Positions 42,413-50,497 of a DNA stretch of 64,000 nt are shown here, one piece after another. The stretch's first letter is position 1. Every line of letters begins with the position of its first letter. Position numbers and translations under genes: made by a program. The notes under the pieces were generated by a model. That model had not been told where the DNA came from. It was given only the letters and a program-made list of their open reading frames with translations, and made no database searches. Source of the DNA: DASUHT01 sp038230835 (GTDB taxonomy: Bacteria > Actinomycetota > Thermoleophilia > Gaiellales > JAICJC01); the NCBI GenBank assembly GCA_038230835.1, contig JBBRMM010000002.1:62001-126000 (forward strand), read 5' to 3'.

Positions 42413-43270
42413 TCAGTCTGCTGCGATCCGCTCCGGGTGGGTGTAGACGTTGAAGCGGTCGCCGCGCAGGAACCCGACCACCGTCATCCCCATCCTGCGC
42501 GCGGCGTCCACCGCCAGGCTGGTCGGGGCCGATACCGCGCAGATGATCGGCACCCCGGCCACCGCTGCCTTCTGCACGATCTCGAAGCTGACGCGTCCTG
42601 ACACCATCAGCACCGCCTCGGACAGCGGAAGCGACCCGGCCAGGAGCGCCTGCCCGACCAGCTTGTCGAGCGCATTGTGGCGACCGACGTCCTCCCGCGC
42701 GGTGAGCAGATCGCCGCTCGCGGCGAACAGCCCGCAGGCGTGCAGGCCGCCGGTCCGCTCGAACACACGTTGGGAGGCACGGAGCCGCTCGGGGAGCGCG
42801 AGCACCGTCGACTCGGCGACGACGGGGCCGTCTGTGAGCGGCGCGCACAGCACCTCGACGGCATCCAGCGACGCCTTCCCGCAGATCCCGCAGCTCGAAT
42901 TCGCGTAGAAGTGGCGCTCGATCGAGGATGCGTCGAACGGTCGCGTGAGTGCGACGGTGACAACGTTGTAGTTCTGCTCGGGCGCCGGCACCGCGCAGTA
43001 GCGCACGCTGGCGACGTCCTCGCGACGGTGGATCAACCCCTCGGTGGCGAGGAATCCCGCCGCCAGCTCGAAGTCGTGCCCCGGGGTTCGCATGGTGACG
43101 GCGATTGCCCGCTGGGGCGTGCTCGGGCCCTCGACCCGGATCTCCATCGGCTCCTCGGTGGCCAGCGCGTCGCGTCGGCTCCGGCGCGCCCCGGCTTCTA
43201 CGGCAATCACCCGGGTCCGGGTGGACGTCCCGCGCGGCCGCGGGTCGGGCGTCGCCGCGGCTTCCATCAT
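42413..43270 (-). CDS. fdhD: formate dehydrogenase sulfurtransferase FdhD
   Basis: 285 residues. The conserved CxxC loop is in 'ANSSCGICGKASLDAV', with 'MRTPGHDFELAAGFLATEGLI', 'TGGLHACGLFAA', 'AREDVGRHNALDKLVG', 'LMVSGRVSFEIVQKAAVAGVPIICAVSAPTSLAV' and 'GDRFNVYTHPERI' all present. FdhD transfers sulfur from IscS to the molybdenum cofactor of formate dehydrogenase and is essential for activity. It is the last gene of the minus-strand selenium/molybdenum operon, overlapping the regulator-like gene by ATGA, and is convergent with the fdh structural genes. Confidence 0.95.
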   Translation of the reverse strand: MMEAAATPDPRPRGTSTRTRVIAVEAGARRSRRDALATEEPMEIRVEGPSTPQRAIAVTMRTPGHDFELAAGFLATEGLIHRREDVASVRYCAVPAPEQNYNVVTVALTRPFDASSIERHFYANSSCGICGKASLDAVEVLCAPLTDGPVVAESTVLALPERLRASQRVFERTGGLHACGLFAASGDLLTAREDVGRHNALDKLVGQALLAGSLPLSEAVLMVSGRVSFEIVQKAAVAGVPIICAVSAPTSLAVDAARRMGMTVVGFLRGDRFNVYTHPERIAAD

Positions 43271-43713
43271 CGACGCTCCACCATCACCGACGTTGCCTTG
43301 ACCGTGGCGACCGCCTCCACCCCGGGCGCGAGTCCCAGCTCCTCCACGGAGTCGCGGGTGATCACCGACACCACCGTGAACGGTCCGGCGTCGATGGTCA
43401 CAAGCGCGACCACCCCCGACACCTCCACCTCCCGCACGACTCCGGCGAAGCGGTTCCGCGCCGAGAGGCCGTGGTCGGTGCGGGTGAGCTCGCGCCCGCC
43501 CAGGCGGTGCACCTCGTCCTCCGACACCACCCGCCGGTTCGCCGCGTCGCGCTGGGTGGTCAGCCGGCCGGCTCGCTCCCAGCGGCGCAGCGTATCGATG
43601 CTGACGCCGAGCGCGCGGGCGGCGTCGCTGATCGGCATCAGCCGTGGCGTCGTCGAGTCCCGCGAGGAGGGCGCACCCACACGCTGAATCCTACCGGCGC
43701 TGGAGTGCGTCAC
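43267..43713 (-). CDS. MerR-type HTH plus TOBE molybdate-binding protein
   Basis: 148 residues from GTG 43713, which has GGAG 5 nt upstream inside mobA. An N-terminal MerR-like HTH ('MPISDAARALGVSIDTLRRWERAGRLTTQRDAANRRVVSEDEVHRL') is joined to a single TOBE domain ('LSARNRFAGVVREVEVSGVVALVTIDAGPFTVVSVITRDSVEELGLAPGVEAVATVKATSVMV'). TOBE domains bind molybdate or tungstate, so this is a candidate sensor that adjusts the Mo/formate dehydrogenase genes. The N-terminal extension before MPISDA is doubtful. Between mobA and fdhD in the same operon. Confidence 0.85.
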   Translation of the reverse strand: MTHSSAGRIQRVGAPSSRDSTTPRLMPISDAARALGVSIDTLRRWERAGRLTTQRDAANRRVVSEDEVHRLGGRELTRTDHGLSARNRFAGVVREVEVSGVVALVTIDAGPFTVVSVITRDSVEELGLAPGVEAVATVKATSVMVERR

Positions 43714-44293
43714 GGTACTCCTGCGGGGTGTTCATCGTACGCAGCGAGTCGAGATCGGGGTCGACGTCGCGAAGCCGGGCGGCCGGTACGGCCACGGTGT
43801 CGATCGTCTCCAGCAGGTCGCGAACGCGCAGCAGGCCGGCGTCCAACTGCCGCTCGACGTGCGTGAGCACCGACGGTCTGTACACCCCCGACAGCGGATG
43901 CAGGCGCCCGTCGACCTGCGGCACCGCCGCCTGATGGGCGCCGAGCTCGGCCACCAGCGCGGCTGCGAACCCCGGGCGCAGCAGCGGTGCGTCGACGGCC
44001 GAGACGAACACGACCGCCGCACGGTCGCCAACCGCCTGCAGCCCAGCCGCCATCCCCTGCAGCGGCCCGCGCTCGGCGGCCTCGTCGATCGCCGTCTCGA
44101 TCCCCGCGGGCAGCGGCGGCAGCCGCTGATCCGCCGCCCGCACGACCACCACCGGTGCCGCGGTCGTGGACACGATCCGGCACATATGCTCGACCATCGG
44201 CATGCCGTTCCAGTCGAGCAGCGCCTTGGCGGTGCCCATCCGGGTCGAGAGCCCGCCGGCCAGGATCACCGCGGCATGGCCGATCCCGGTCAA
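43691..44293 (-). CDS. mobA: molybdenum cofactor guanylyltransferase MobA
   Basis: 200 residues. 'AAVILAGGLSTRMGTAKALLDWNGMPMVEHM' is the nucleotidyltransferase N-terminus with the LAGG-RMG motif. 'FVSAVDAPLLRPGF', 'HPLSGVYRPSVLTHVERQL' and 'LRTMNTPQEYRDAL' complete the fold. MobA attaches GMP to molybdopterin to make the bis-MGD used by formate dehydrogenase. TTG 44293 overlaps the stop of the previous gene (TTGA), so I prefer it to GTG 44332, which would give a longer N-terminus. Confidence 0.92.
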   Translation of the reverse strand: MTGIGHAAVILAGGLSTRMGTAKALLDWNGMPMVEHMCRIVSTTAAPVVVVRAADQRLPPLPAGIETAIDEAAERGPLQGMAAGLQAVGDRAAVVFVSAVDAPLLRPGFAAALVAELGAHQAAVPQVDGRLHPLSGVYRPSVLTHVERQLDAGLLRVRDLLETIDTVAVPAARLRDVDPDLDSLRTMNTPQEYRDALQRR

Positions 44294-45765
44294 TGGGCCG
44301 CGTACCGCACGATCAGCTGGTCCGTCAGCCACTCGACCGGCGCGTGATCGTCGGTCAGGGGATCGCCGGACGGCGCCTGTCGGCGCAGGGCGAGCGCGAG
44401 TCGGGCCGCGGGCTGCAGCGCGAAAGGTGCCCCAGCCAGGCGGACCCGAAGCGTCTGCCCCGAGACCGGGCGGGTGAACCCGACAACGATCTCATTGAAC
44501 CCGCCCACCCGCCAGCGATACACGGTGGGAAACACCGTCGCCATGGTGCCGGCGACCGCATCGGGCAGGCGCTCGTCGCCCGGGATCGTGCCCACGTTGG
44601 CCATCACCATTCCGCCGGGCTGCAGTCGGCGCTCGGCCAGCCGCCAGAACTCCTCGGTGGTCAGGTAGAACGGGATGTAGGGCTGGCGGAAGGCGTCCAG
44701 AAAGATCGCGTCGTAGCGGGTCGAGTGCGTCTCCAGGTACGGCCGGCCGTCGGCGGTGGCCACGCGCACGTTCGGGTTCGACGCCAGTCCGAAGTAGCGC
44801 CGCCCGATCTCGGTCACCAGCGGATCGAGCTCGATGCCCTGGATGCGCACGGCCGGCCACCGCACGCCGTACGCCCGGCCGACCGTGCCGCCGGCGTAGC
44901 CGATCATGGCCAGCGACCGCAGGCCCGGCCCGTGCATGACCGGCGCCAGCAGGAACTGGTCCCAGTATCCGCCGGTGAGCACGGTGTGTGGGTACCACAC
45001 CGAGTGGTCGGCCCAGCCCTCGTTCAGGTGCAGCACGCGGCCGCCCCCCGGCAGCCGCTGCACCTCGATGAACTGGTACGTGGACTCGCCCTCCCAGATC
45101 ACGCCGGGCTGCGACTTCACCTCGCCGGGCGGGAACAGGGCCACGATCGCGATCACCGCGGGCACCAGGACGTACCGGCGGCCGAGTCCCGGCACCGCCG
45201 CCGCGGCCAGCAGGGCGGCTGTTGCCAGCATCGTGCGCCGCGTGCCGATCTGAGGGATCAGCACCACCACGGGAGCGAACGTGCCCAGGATGCTGCCGAT
45301 GGTGGAAAGCGCGTACATGCGGCCCGCCACCTCCCCTGCGCGTTCGATGCTGGTCACCGCCAGCCGGATCGCGAACGGCGCCGCCACGCCCAGCAGCGTG
45401 ATGGGAACCGAGAAGAGCGCCATGGCCGCGAAGAACGAGCCCAGGAAGGCACCCACCGAGGCGCGCGCGAATGCTCCCACCGCCGCCGAGAGCATCGGCT
45501 CGGCGGCGAACGGGACGATCGCGATCCAGCCGGCGGCGATCAGCATCAGCCGGCACAGGTAGGGCAGGCTCGGGTGACGGTCGGCCAGCCGTCCGCCCCA
45601 GAAGTAGCCGACCGACAGGTAGATCAGGATCAGCCCGATGATGTTCGCCCAGATCAGAATCGAAGCACCGAAGAACGGCGCCAGCAGTCGGGAGGCGGAC
45701 ATCTCGGTGGCCATGGTGGTGGTACCGGCAACGAACACCAGCGGGTAGAGCAGGCGCGACTGCAT
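44290..45765 (-). CDS. membrane-spanning spermidine-synthase-like protein (MFS-like N-terminus)
   Basis: 491 residues. About eight hydrophobic segments at 5-205 ('LLYPLVFVAGTTTMATEMSASRLLAPFFG', 'IGLILIYLSVGYFWGGRLADRHP', 'YALSTIGSILGTFAPVVVLIPQIG') form an MFS-like domain. The C-terminal half is SAM-dependent aminopropyltransferase-like: 'MIGYAGGTVGRAYGV', 'GIELDPLVTEIGRRYFG', 'RVATADGRPYLETHSTRYDAIFLDAFR'. Fused proteins of this type are common in actinobacteria, with unknown product. The start has TACGCT 6 nt upstream. Its place in the selenium/molybdenum operon may be accidental. Confidence 0.85.
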   Translation of the reverse strand: MQSRLLYPLVFVAGTTTMATEMSASRLLAPFFGASILIWANIIGLILIYLSVGYFWGGRLADRHPSLPYLCRLMLIAAGWIAIVPFAAEPMLSAAVGAFARASVGAFLGSFFAAMALFSVPITLLGVAAPFAIRLAVTSIERAGEVAGRMYALSTIGSILGTFAPVVVLIPQIGTRRTMLATAALLAAAAVPGLGRRYVLVPAVIAIVALFPPGEVKSQPGVIWEGESTYQFIEVQRLPGGGRVLHLNEGWADHSVWYPHTVLTGGYWDQFLLAPVMHGPGLRSLAMIGYAGGTVGRAYGVRWPAVRIQGIELDPLVTEIGRRYFGLASNPNVRVATADGRPYLETHSTRYDAIFLDAFRQPYIPFYLTTEEFWRLAERRLQPGGMVMANVGTIPGDERLPDAVAGTMATVFPTVYRWRVGGFNEIVVGFTRPVSGQTLRVRLAGAPFALQPAARLALALRRQAPSGDPLTDDHAPVEWLTDQLIVRYAAH

Positions 45766-45771
45766 GGCGCC

Positions 45772-45777
45772 AGCGTA
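45772..45777 (-). promoter_or_regulatory. -10-like box of the spermidine-synthase-like gene, leaderless
   Basis: TACGCT on the minus strand ends 6 nt before ATG 45765. There is no Shine-Dalgarno sequence. Confidence 0.45.
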
Positions 45778-45794
45778 CCGGCGCCGGCGTGGTC

Positions 45795-47288
45795 TCAGCG
45801 GTGCGCTCGGCGGCGAAGCACGCGCTCGTCTCCGACCCGGCGGGTGATCCCGGCCGCGTCCATCGCCTCGAGCAACCCCTGGGCGTACTTGCGGGAGATG
45901 CCCAGCCGGTCGCGGAGCTGGGCGAGCGTGACGCTGCCGGTCTCGGCCGCCAACTCGAGCACCGAGGCGCAGGCGTCGGCGAACGCCTCGGCGGTGAACG
46001 CGAGATCCCGCCCGGCTCGCACCAGCCGCTGCTCGCGCACCAGATAAGCCACGGCGGGCTCGTCGGCGGGTGCCAGCGACGGCGGTGTCAGCGGCTCGGC
46101 GGCCAGCCGTTCGAACAGCTCCTCCGCGCCCGGCGGCGGCGGCGCAGCGGCGGCGGGGGCAGCGGGGGGTGCGGCCGGGGAGGCCGGGCGAACACCACTG
46201 CGGGCGGGCGCGGGGTCGACCACAACGGCTCCGGCCACCGTGATCGGCGGGGCGGTCAGTCGCACCACCAGGCGGTCGCCGGTCAGCGCCGCGATCCGGC
46301 GGGAGAGGCGAAACTGGGCACGCCGGCGAGTACCGGGCTCGATCGCCTGGGCGCCGCGCACCGCGATCCGGGCCGGCACCTCGGCGGTGCCGTGGTGCAC
46401 CATCACCGGATGTCCGTGGGACAGCGCCGCCGGCGCCGAGGCCGCCAGTTCCACGTCGCACTCGAGCCGGTAGGAGCCCTGCAGCGTGCCGGGTGTGGCG
46501 AGCGTGTGGCCGCGCCGCACATCCGCTCGATCCGCGCCGACCAGCGCCAGAGCGACTCGCTGCCCGGCCGCCGCCCGCTCGGTCGGCCGGTCGTGCACCT
46601 GCACGCTGCGCACGCGCACCTCGCGTCCGCCGGGCTCGATCGCCAGCCGGTCGCCAGTCGCGACGCTGCCCGACCACAGCGTCCCGGTGACCACGGTACC
46701 GATCCCGTGCAAGCTGAAGCTGCGATCCACCGGCAGTCGCACCGGGCCGTCGCCGGACCGCGTGGGCGCGTCCGCGGCGGCACGGTCGAGTGCCCCAGCC
46801 AGATCGTCCAGACCGGCCCCGCTGCGGGCCGAAACCTCGACCACCTCGGCACGCGCGAGCGGGCCGCCTTCGAGCAGCTCGGCGACGCTCATCCGGGCCA
46901 GCTCGGCAGTCTCGCCGTCGACCAGGTCGCGCTTGCTGATCGCCACCACTCCCCGATCGATGCCGAGCATGTGCACCACCGCCGCGTGCTCGCGGGTCTG
47001 CGGCATCACTCCGTCGTCGGCAGCCACCACCAGCAGCACAAGATCGATTCCGGTCGCACCCGCCACCATCGTGCGCACGAAGCGTTCGTGACCGGGGACG
47101 TCCACCACGGAGAGCCGCCGGCCCGATGGCAGGTCGAGCGGTGCGTAGCCGAGCTCGATCGAGATCCCGCGAGCCTTCTCCTGCGGGAGGCGGTCGGTGT
47201 CGACCCCGGTCAACGCCGCCACCAGAGCGGTCTTGCCGTGATCGATGTGCCCCGCGGTGCCCAGCGTCAGCGGCCGGGGATCGCTCAC
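45795..47288 (-). CDS. selB: selenocysteine-specific elongation factor SelB
   Basis: 497 residues from GTG 47288. GTPase motifs are 'GTAGHIDHGKTALVAALTG', 'EKARGISIELGYAPLDLP', 'VVDVPGHERFVRTMVAGATG' and 'AISKRDLVD', all in the SelB version. Domains II-III follow ('RSFSLHGIGTVVTGTLWSGSV'), then an Ala/Pro linker and a short C-terminal winged-helix region ending 'QLRDRLGISRKYAQGLLEAMDAAGITRRVGDERVL'. It delivers Sec-tRNA to UGA codons and binds the SECIS hairpin. Shorter than the E. coli protein, so some winged-helix repeats are missing. GTGA overlap with selA. Confidence 0.95.
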   Translation of the reverse strand: MSDPRPLTLGTAGHIDHGKTALVAALTGVDTDRLPQEKARGISIELGYAPLDLPSGRRLSVVDVPGHERFVRTMVAGATGIDLVLLVVAADDGVMPQTREHAAVVHMLGIDRGVVAISKRDLVDGETAELARMSVAELLEGGPLARAEVVEVSARSGAGLDDLAGALDRAAADAPTRSGDGPVRLPVDRSFSLHGIGTVVTGTLWSGSVATGDRLAIEPGGREVRVRSVQVHDRPTERAAAGQRVALALVGADRADVRRGHTLATPGTLQGSYRLECDVELAASAPAALSHGHPVMVHHGTAEVPARIAVRGAQAIEPGTRRRAQFRLSRRIAALTGDRLVVRLTAPPITVAGAVVVDPAPARSGVRPASPAAPPAAPAAAAPPPPGAEELFERLAAEPLTPPSLAPADEPAVAYLVREQRLVRAGRDLAFTAEAFADACASVLELAAETGSVTLAQLRDRLGISRKYAQGLLEAMDAAGITRRVGDERVLRRRAHR

Positions 47289-48589
47289 GGCGCGATCAGC
47301 TGCAGCTCGGCTTCTGTGATGGTGCGGCAGTCGAGCAGCACCAACCCCTCCTGCACCCGCGCAACCACCGCCGGGTCGCCGTTGCGCAATCGCTCGGCGA
47401 GCGCATCTCCGCCGTCCAGTGCACACGCGTAGCTGGGCAGCTCGAGCAGCGGTAGGGCGCCGCCGCCGATGCGGGCCGTGGTCTCCGCCACCCGGCCGCC
47501 GAGACGATCTGCCAGCGCCTGCGCTCGGGCCCGGACAACGGCCGCGTCCTCCGCCGCCATCCGCAGCACCGGAACGCGGGCCAGAGCCCGCGTCGGATCG
47601 CGGTACAGCTCCAGGGTGGCCTCCAGCGCAGCCAGCGACAGCTTGTCGATCCGCACCGCCCGCGCCAGCGGGTGTCGCTTGACCAAATCGACGGCGGCGG
47701 CCGTCCCGACCACGATCCCGGCCTGAGGGCCACCCAGCAGTTTGTCCCCGGAGAAGCACACGAGCGACGCCCCGGCCGCGATCGCCGAGCCAGCGGTCGG
47801 CTCGTCGGCCAGCGAGGGCAAGTCGATCAGCTGGCCCGAGCCGAGATCGTCGATCAGCGGCAGCCCGCGTTCGCGCGCCAGCCCGGCCAGCTCGTCCAGC
47901 GGGGGGCGGTCGGTGAACCCGATCATGCGGAAGTTCGACTGGTGGACACGCAGCACGGCGGCGGTGTCGGCGGTCATCGCTCGCTCGTAGTCGGCGATTC
48001 GGGTGCGGTTGGTGGTGCCGACCTCGACAAGCCGAGCACCGGACTGGACGAGGATGTCGGGGATCCGGAAGCCGTCGCCGATCTCGATCAGCTCGCCGCG
48101 GCTGATCACGACCTCCCGCCCGGCGGCGGTGGCGGCCAGACACAGCATCACCGCCGCCGCGTTGTTGTTCACGGCGAGACCCGCCTCGGCGCCCGTCAGT
48201 TCGGCCAGCAGACCGGACAGGTGGTCGTGCCGCGATCCGCGCCGGCCGCGGGCGACGTCGTACTCGAGTGTCGAGTAGCCGCGAGCGACCGCGGCGACGC
48301 GCTCGATCGCCTCATCGGCCAGCGGTGCACGCCCGAGGTTGGTGTGCACGATGACCCCGGTGGCGTTGATCACCATTCGCAGACTGGGCGGCCGCGAGAG
48401 CAGTTCGCCGGCACGGGCCAGCAGACCGTCGGCGTCGCCCGGCGCGAGGCCGTGCCGAGATTCGCCCAGCGCGGTGCGCAGCGCGTCGATCACCGGCCGT
48501 CGGCCGTGGCGGTCGATCAACGCCCGTGCGGGGGGCATGCGGGCGAGCGCGTCGACCGACGGCAGATGGCGGAGCGAGTCCGAGCTCAT
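47285..48589 (-). CDS. selA: L-seryl-tRNA(Sec) selenium transferase SelA
   Basis: 434 residues. The PLP lysine is in 'LVCFSGDKLLGGPQAGIVVG'. Other marks are 'LPSVDALARMPPARALIDRHGR', 'VINATGVIVHTNLGRAPLADEAIERV', 'LTGAEAGLAVNNNAAAVML' and 'FTDRPPLDELAGLARERGLPLIDDLGSGQLID'. SelA converts Ser-tRNA(Sec) to Sec-tRNA(Sec) with selenophosphate. A TACAAT box 7 nt upstream suggests a leaderless start. selA heads the minus-strand operon. SelC and selD are not in the window. Confidence 0.95.
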   Translation of the reverse strand: MSSDSLRHLPSVDALARMPPARALIDRHGRRPVIDALRTALGESRHGLAPGDADGLLARAGELLSRPPSLRMVINATGVIVHTNLGRAPLADEAIERVAAVARGYSTLEYDVARGRRGSRHDHLSGLLAELTGAEAGLAVNNNAAAVMLCLAATAAGREVVISRGELIEIGDGFRIPDILVQSGARLVEVGTTNRTRIADYERAMTADTAAVLRVHQSNFRMIGFTDRPPLDELAGLARERGLPLIDDLGSGQLIDLPSLADEPTAGSAIAAGASLVCFSGDKLLGGPQAGIVVGTAAAVDLVKRHPLARAVRIDKLSLAALEATLELYRDPTRALARVPVLRMAAEDAAVVRARAQALADRLGGRVAETTARIGGGALPLLELPSYACALDGGDALAERLRNGDPAVVARVQEGLVLLDCRTITEAELQLIAP

Positions 48590-48596
48590 TCCTGCA

Positions 48597-48602
48597 ATTG
48601 TA
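48597..48602 (-). promoter_or_regulatory. -10 box of the selA operon, leaderless
   Basis: TACAAT on the minus strand ends 7 nt before the selA ATG. It is the best -10 match of this group. The divergent peptidase start is only 23 nt from selA. Confidence 0.55.
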
Positions 48603-48612
48603 CGTCCTTCAC

Positions 48613-49617
48613 GTGAGCCGACCCTCTCGCCCCAGGCTGTACGCGCTCCAGGCCGGCCGCCGCCGGCATCGCCGTCCGCCGAACATCCCGGTGCTACGCG
48701 TGCTCGCGGCGCTTCTGGTGGTGGCGCTGCTGGCCGCCGGTGGGTTTCTCGCCTGGCGAGTGTGGCCGCTCACCGACACCGCTGCCGGTGTGATTCCGTC
48801 GGCGTCGCAGAGCGGGGGATCGACCGGGCCGGGCAGCACCGTGAGCGAGCCGGTCGCGTTGTGGGACACCTCCGCGCGGCACGCGCCGATCGCCGGCGTG
48901 CACGCGTCGGCGGCGATCGTGGTCGACAGCCGGAACGGGCGCGTGCTCTGGGAGCAGCACCCGCACGCCGCGCTTCCGGTGGCGAGCCTGACCAAGCTGA
49001 TGACCGGGCTGGTGGTGATACGCGAGCACACCAGGCTCGGCCGCCGATTCGTCGTCTCGCGGGCGATGACCGGCGTGCCCGGCTACACCGTCGGGCTTCG
49101 GACCGGGCAGACCGTCACCGTGCGCGGCATGCTCGCCGCCGCGCTGATCGCGTCGGGCAACGACGCCGCCAACGCCCTGGCGGTGTTTCGGTCCGGCTCG
49201 GTGCACGCGTTCGTCGCCCGCATGAACTCTACGGCGCGGACGCTGCACCTCGCCGAGACCCACTACTCCAACCCGTCGGGTATCTTCGATGCCGGCAACA
49301 GCTCGTCGGCCTGGGACGAGGCCGCACTGGCCCGCGAGTTCATGGCCCAGCCGGCTCTGCGAGCGCTCGTGCGGCTGCGGGTGTTTCCGTCGAGCAGCGG
49401 CGGCTACCTGAACCGCAACCGGCTGCTGTGGACATACCGGGGCGCGATCGGGATCAAGACCGGCTCCACAACGGCTGCCGGGAACTGCCTGGCGGCGGCC
49501 GCGGTACGCGGCGGGCGCACCCTGATCGTCGTCGTGCTGCACGGCCGCGGCGATCCGTTTGCCGATGCCACGCGGCTGCTCGACTGGGGGTTCCGGCGGG
49601 GCGTCAGCGCACGGTGA
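48613..49617 (+). CDS. D-alanyl-D-alanine carboxypeptidase (penicillin-binding protein)
   Basis: 334 residues from GTG 48613. One N-terminal TM segment ('IPVLRVLAALLVVALLAAGGFLAWRVW'), then a serine peptidase S11 domain with 'PVASLTKLMTGLVV' (SxxK), 'ALIASGNDAANALAV' (SxN) and 'IGIKTGSTTAAGNCLAA' (KTG). These enzymes trim peptidoglycan stem peptides on the outer face of the membrane. The gene is divergent from selA by 23 nt. TACGTC, a near match to the leaderless box, ends 6 nt before the GTG. Confidence 0.93.
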   Translation: MSRPSRPRLYALQAGRRRHRRPPNIPVLRVLAALLVVALLAAGGFLAWRVWPLTDTAAGVIPSASQSGGSTGPGSTVSEPVALWDTSARHAPIAGVHASAAIVVDSRNGRVLWEQHPHAALPVASLTKLMTGLVVIREHTRLGRRFVVSRAMTGVPGYTVGLRTGQTVTVRGMLAAALIASGNDAANALAVFRSGSVHAFVARMNSTARTLHLAETHYSNPSGIFDAGNSSSAWDEAALAREFMAQPALRALVRLRVFPSSSGGYLNRNRLLWTYRGAIGIKTGSTTAAGNCLAAAAVRGGRTLIVVVLHGRGDPFADATRLLDWGFRRGVSAR

Positions 49618-50443
49618 CGTGGGCGGCGTGCATACCCCATACAAGCGCCACCACCAGACCCATATAGACCGCAAAGACCCATGCCCGCTGGGTCATCGTG
49701 ATCGCGTGGTAGGCGGCCATCCCGGGGTCCTTTCGGTGCTGCCAGCGCTGGTAGAGCTCGAAGCTGACGAAGATCAGGACGATGAAGATGAACGGGTTCT
49801 GGTAGTGGAACGCCAGCAGGGCGACGATGAACAGGCCCAGGAACCAGGTCGCCGGGTGCAGGGCCGCGAATGCCCGTCCGCCGTCCAGCGGCACCACCGG
49901 GATGAGGTTGAACAGGTTCAGGAAGAACCCGGTGTAGGCCAGCGCTCGCAGCAGGTTCGAGTTGGTCTGCTCGGCCAGCGCCAGGGTGCCGAATGCGGCC
50001 ACACTGCCGAGCACCGGCCCGGCCAGGCCCACCTTGGCCTCGACGTAGGCGTCTTTGGGCATGCCCTTCATCTGCACGAACGCGCCCAGGAAGGGGATGA
50101 ACATCGGCGCCGACGCGGGCACACCCTCGCGCCGCAGCTGGATCACGTGGCCCATCTCGTGGATCGCCAGCAGCACGACGAATCCGACTCCGAACTCCCA
50201 TCCCCAGAGCAGCGCGTATGCCCCGATCGCAAGCAGGAAGCTGAACGCGAACTTGAACTTCAGCAGCACCCCGAACAGCAGCCCGCCGAACTTGACGGCC
50301 GCCAGTCCGAGCGCCACGATGCCGCCGCCGATCCGCTGCAGCAGCGACCGGTCGCGGCGCACAGGGCTCTGAAACGGCGGATCGGCAGGTGCCGGCTGGG
50401 GCTGGGGCTCGGTGGTCGGAGTCGACCACGGGTCGTAGGTCAT
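49604..50443 (-). CDS. site-2 protease family protein (M50)
   Basis: 279 residues with about six membrane segments. The zinc motif is 'LAIHEMGHVIQLRREGV' in an early TM helix, and the second metal site is 'NLIPVVPLDGGRAF'. These intramembrane metalloproteases cleave membrane-bound substrates in or near the bilayer; the target here is not known. A cytosolic proline-rich N-terminus precedes the TM domain. TACCCT ends 6 nt before the ATG, so the start appears leaderless. Convergent overlap of 14 bases with the peptidase gene. Confidence 0.9.
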   Translation of the reverse strand: MTYDPWSTPTTEPQPQPAPADPPFQSPVRRDRSLLQRIGGGIVALGLAAVKFGGLLFGVLLKFKFAFSFLLAIGAYALLWGWEFGVGFVVLLAIHEMGHVIQLRREGVPASAPMFIPFLGAFVQMKGMPKDAYVEAKVGLAGPVLGSVAAFGTLALAEQTNSNLLRALAYTGFFLNLFNLIPVVPLDGGRAFAALHPATWFLGLFIVALLAFHYQNPFIFIVLIFVSFELYQRWQHRKDPGMAAYHAITMTQRAWVFAVYMGLVVALVWGMHAAHVTVR

Positions 50444-50449
50444 GAACTC

Positions 50450-50455
50450 AGGGTA
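50450..50455 (-). promoter_or_regulatory. -10-like box of the site-2 protease gene, leaderless
   Basis: TACCCT on the minus strand ends 6 nt before ATG 50443, with no Shine-Dalgarno sequence. Confidence 0.45.
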
Positions 50456-50497
50456 GCCTGACGCGGAGATGGTTGATAGGTGACGCTCGCCCCGGCG

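Noticed and set aside
48590..48612. tRNA-Sec gene next to selA
   Set aside because: The gap is only 23 nt, and no tRNA-like sequence was found in any other intergenic region of the window.
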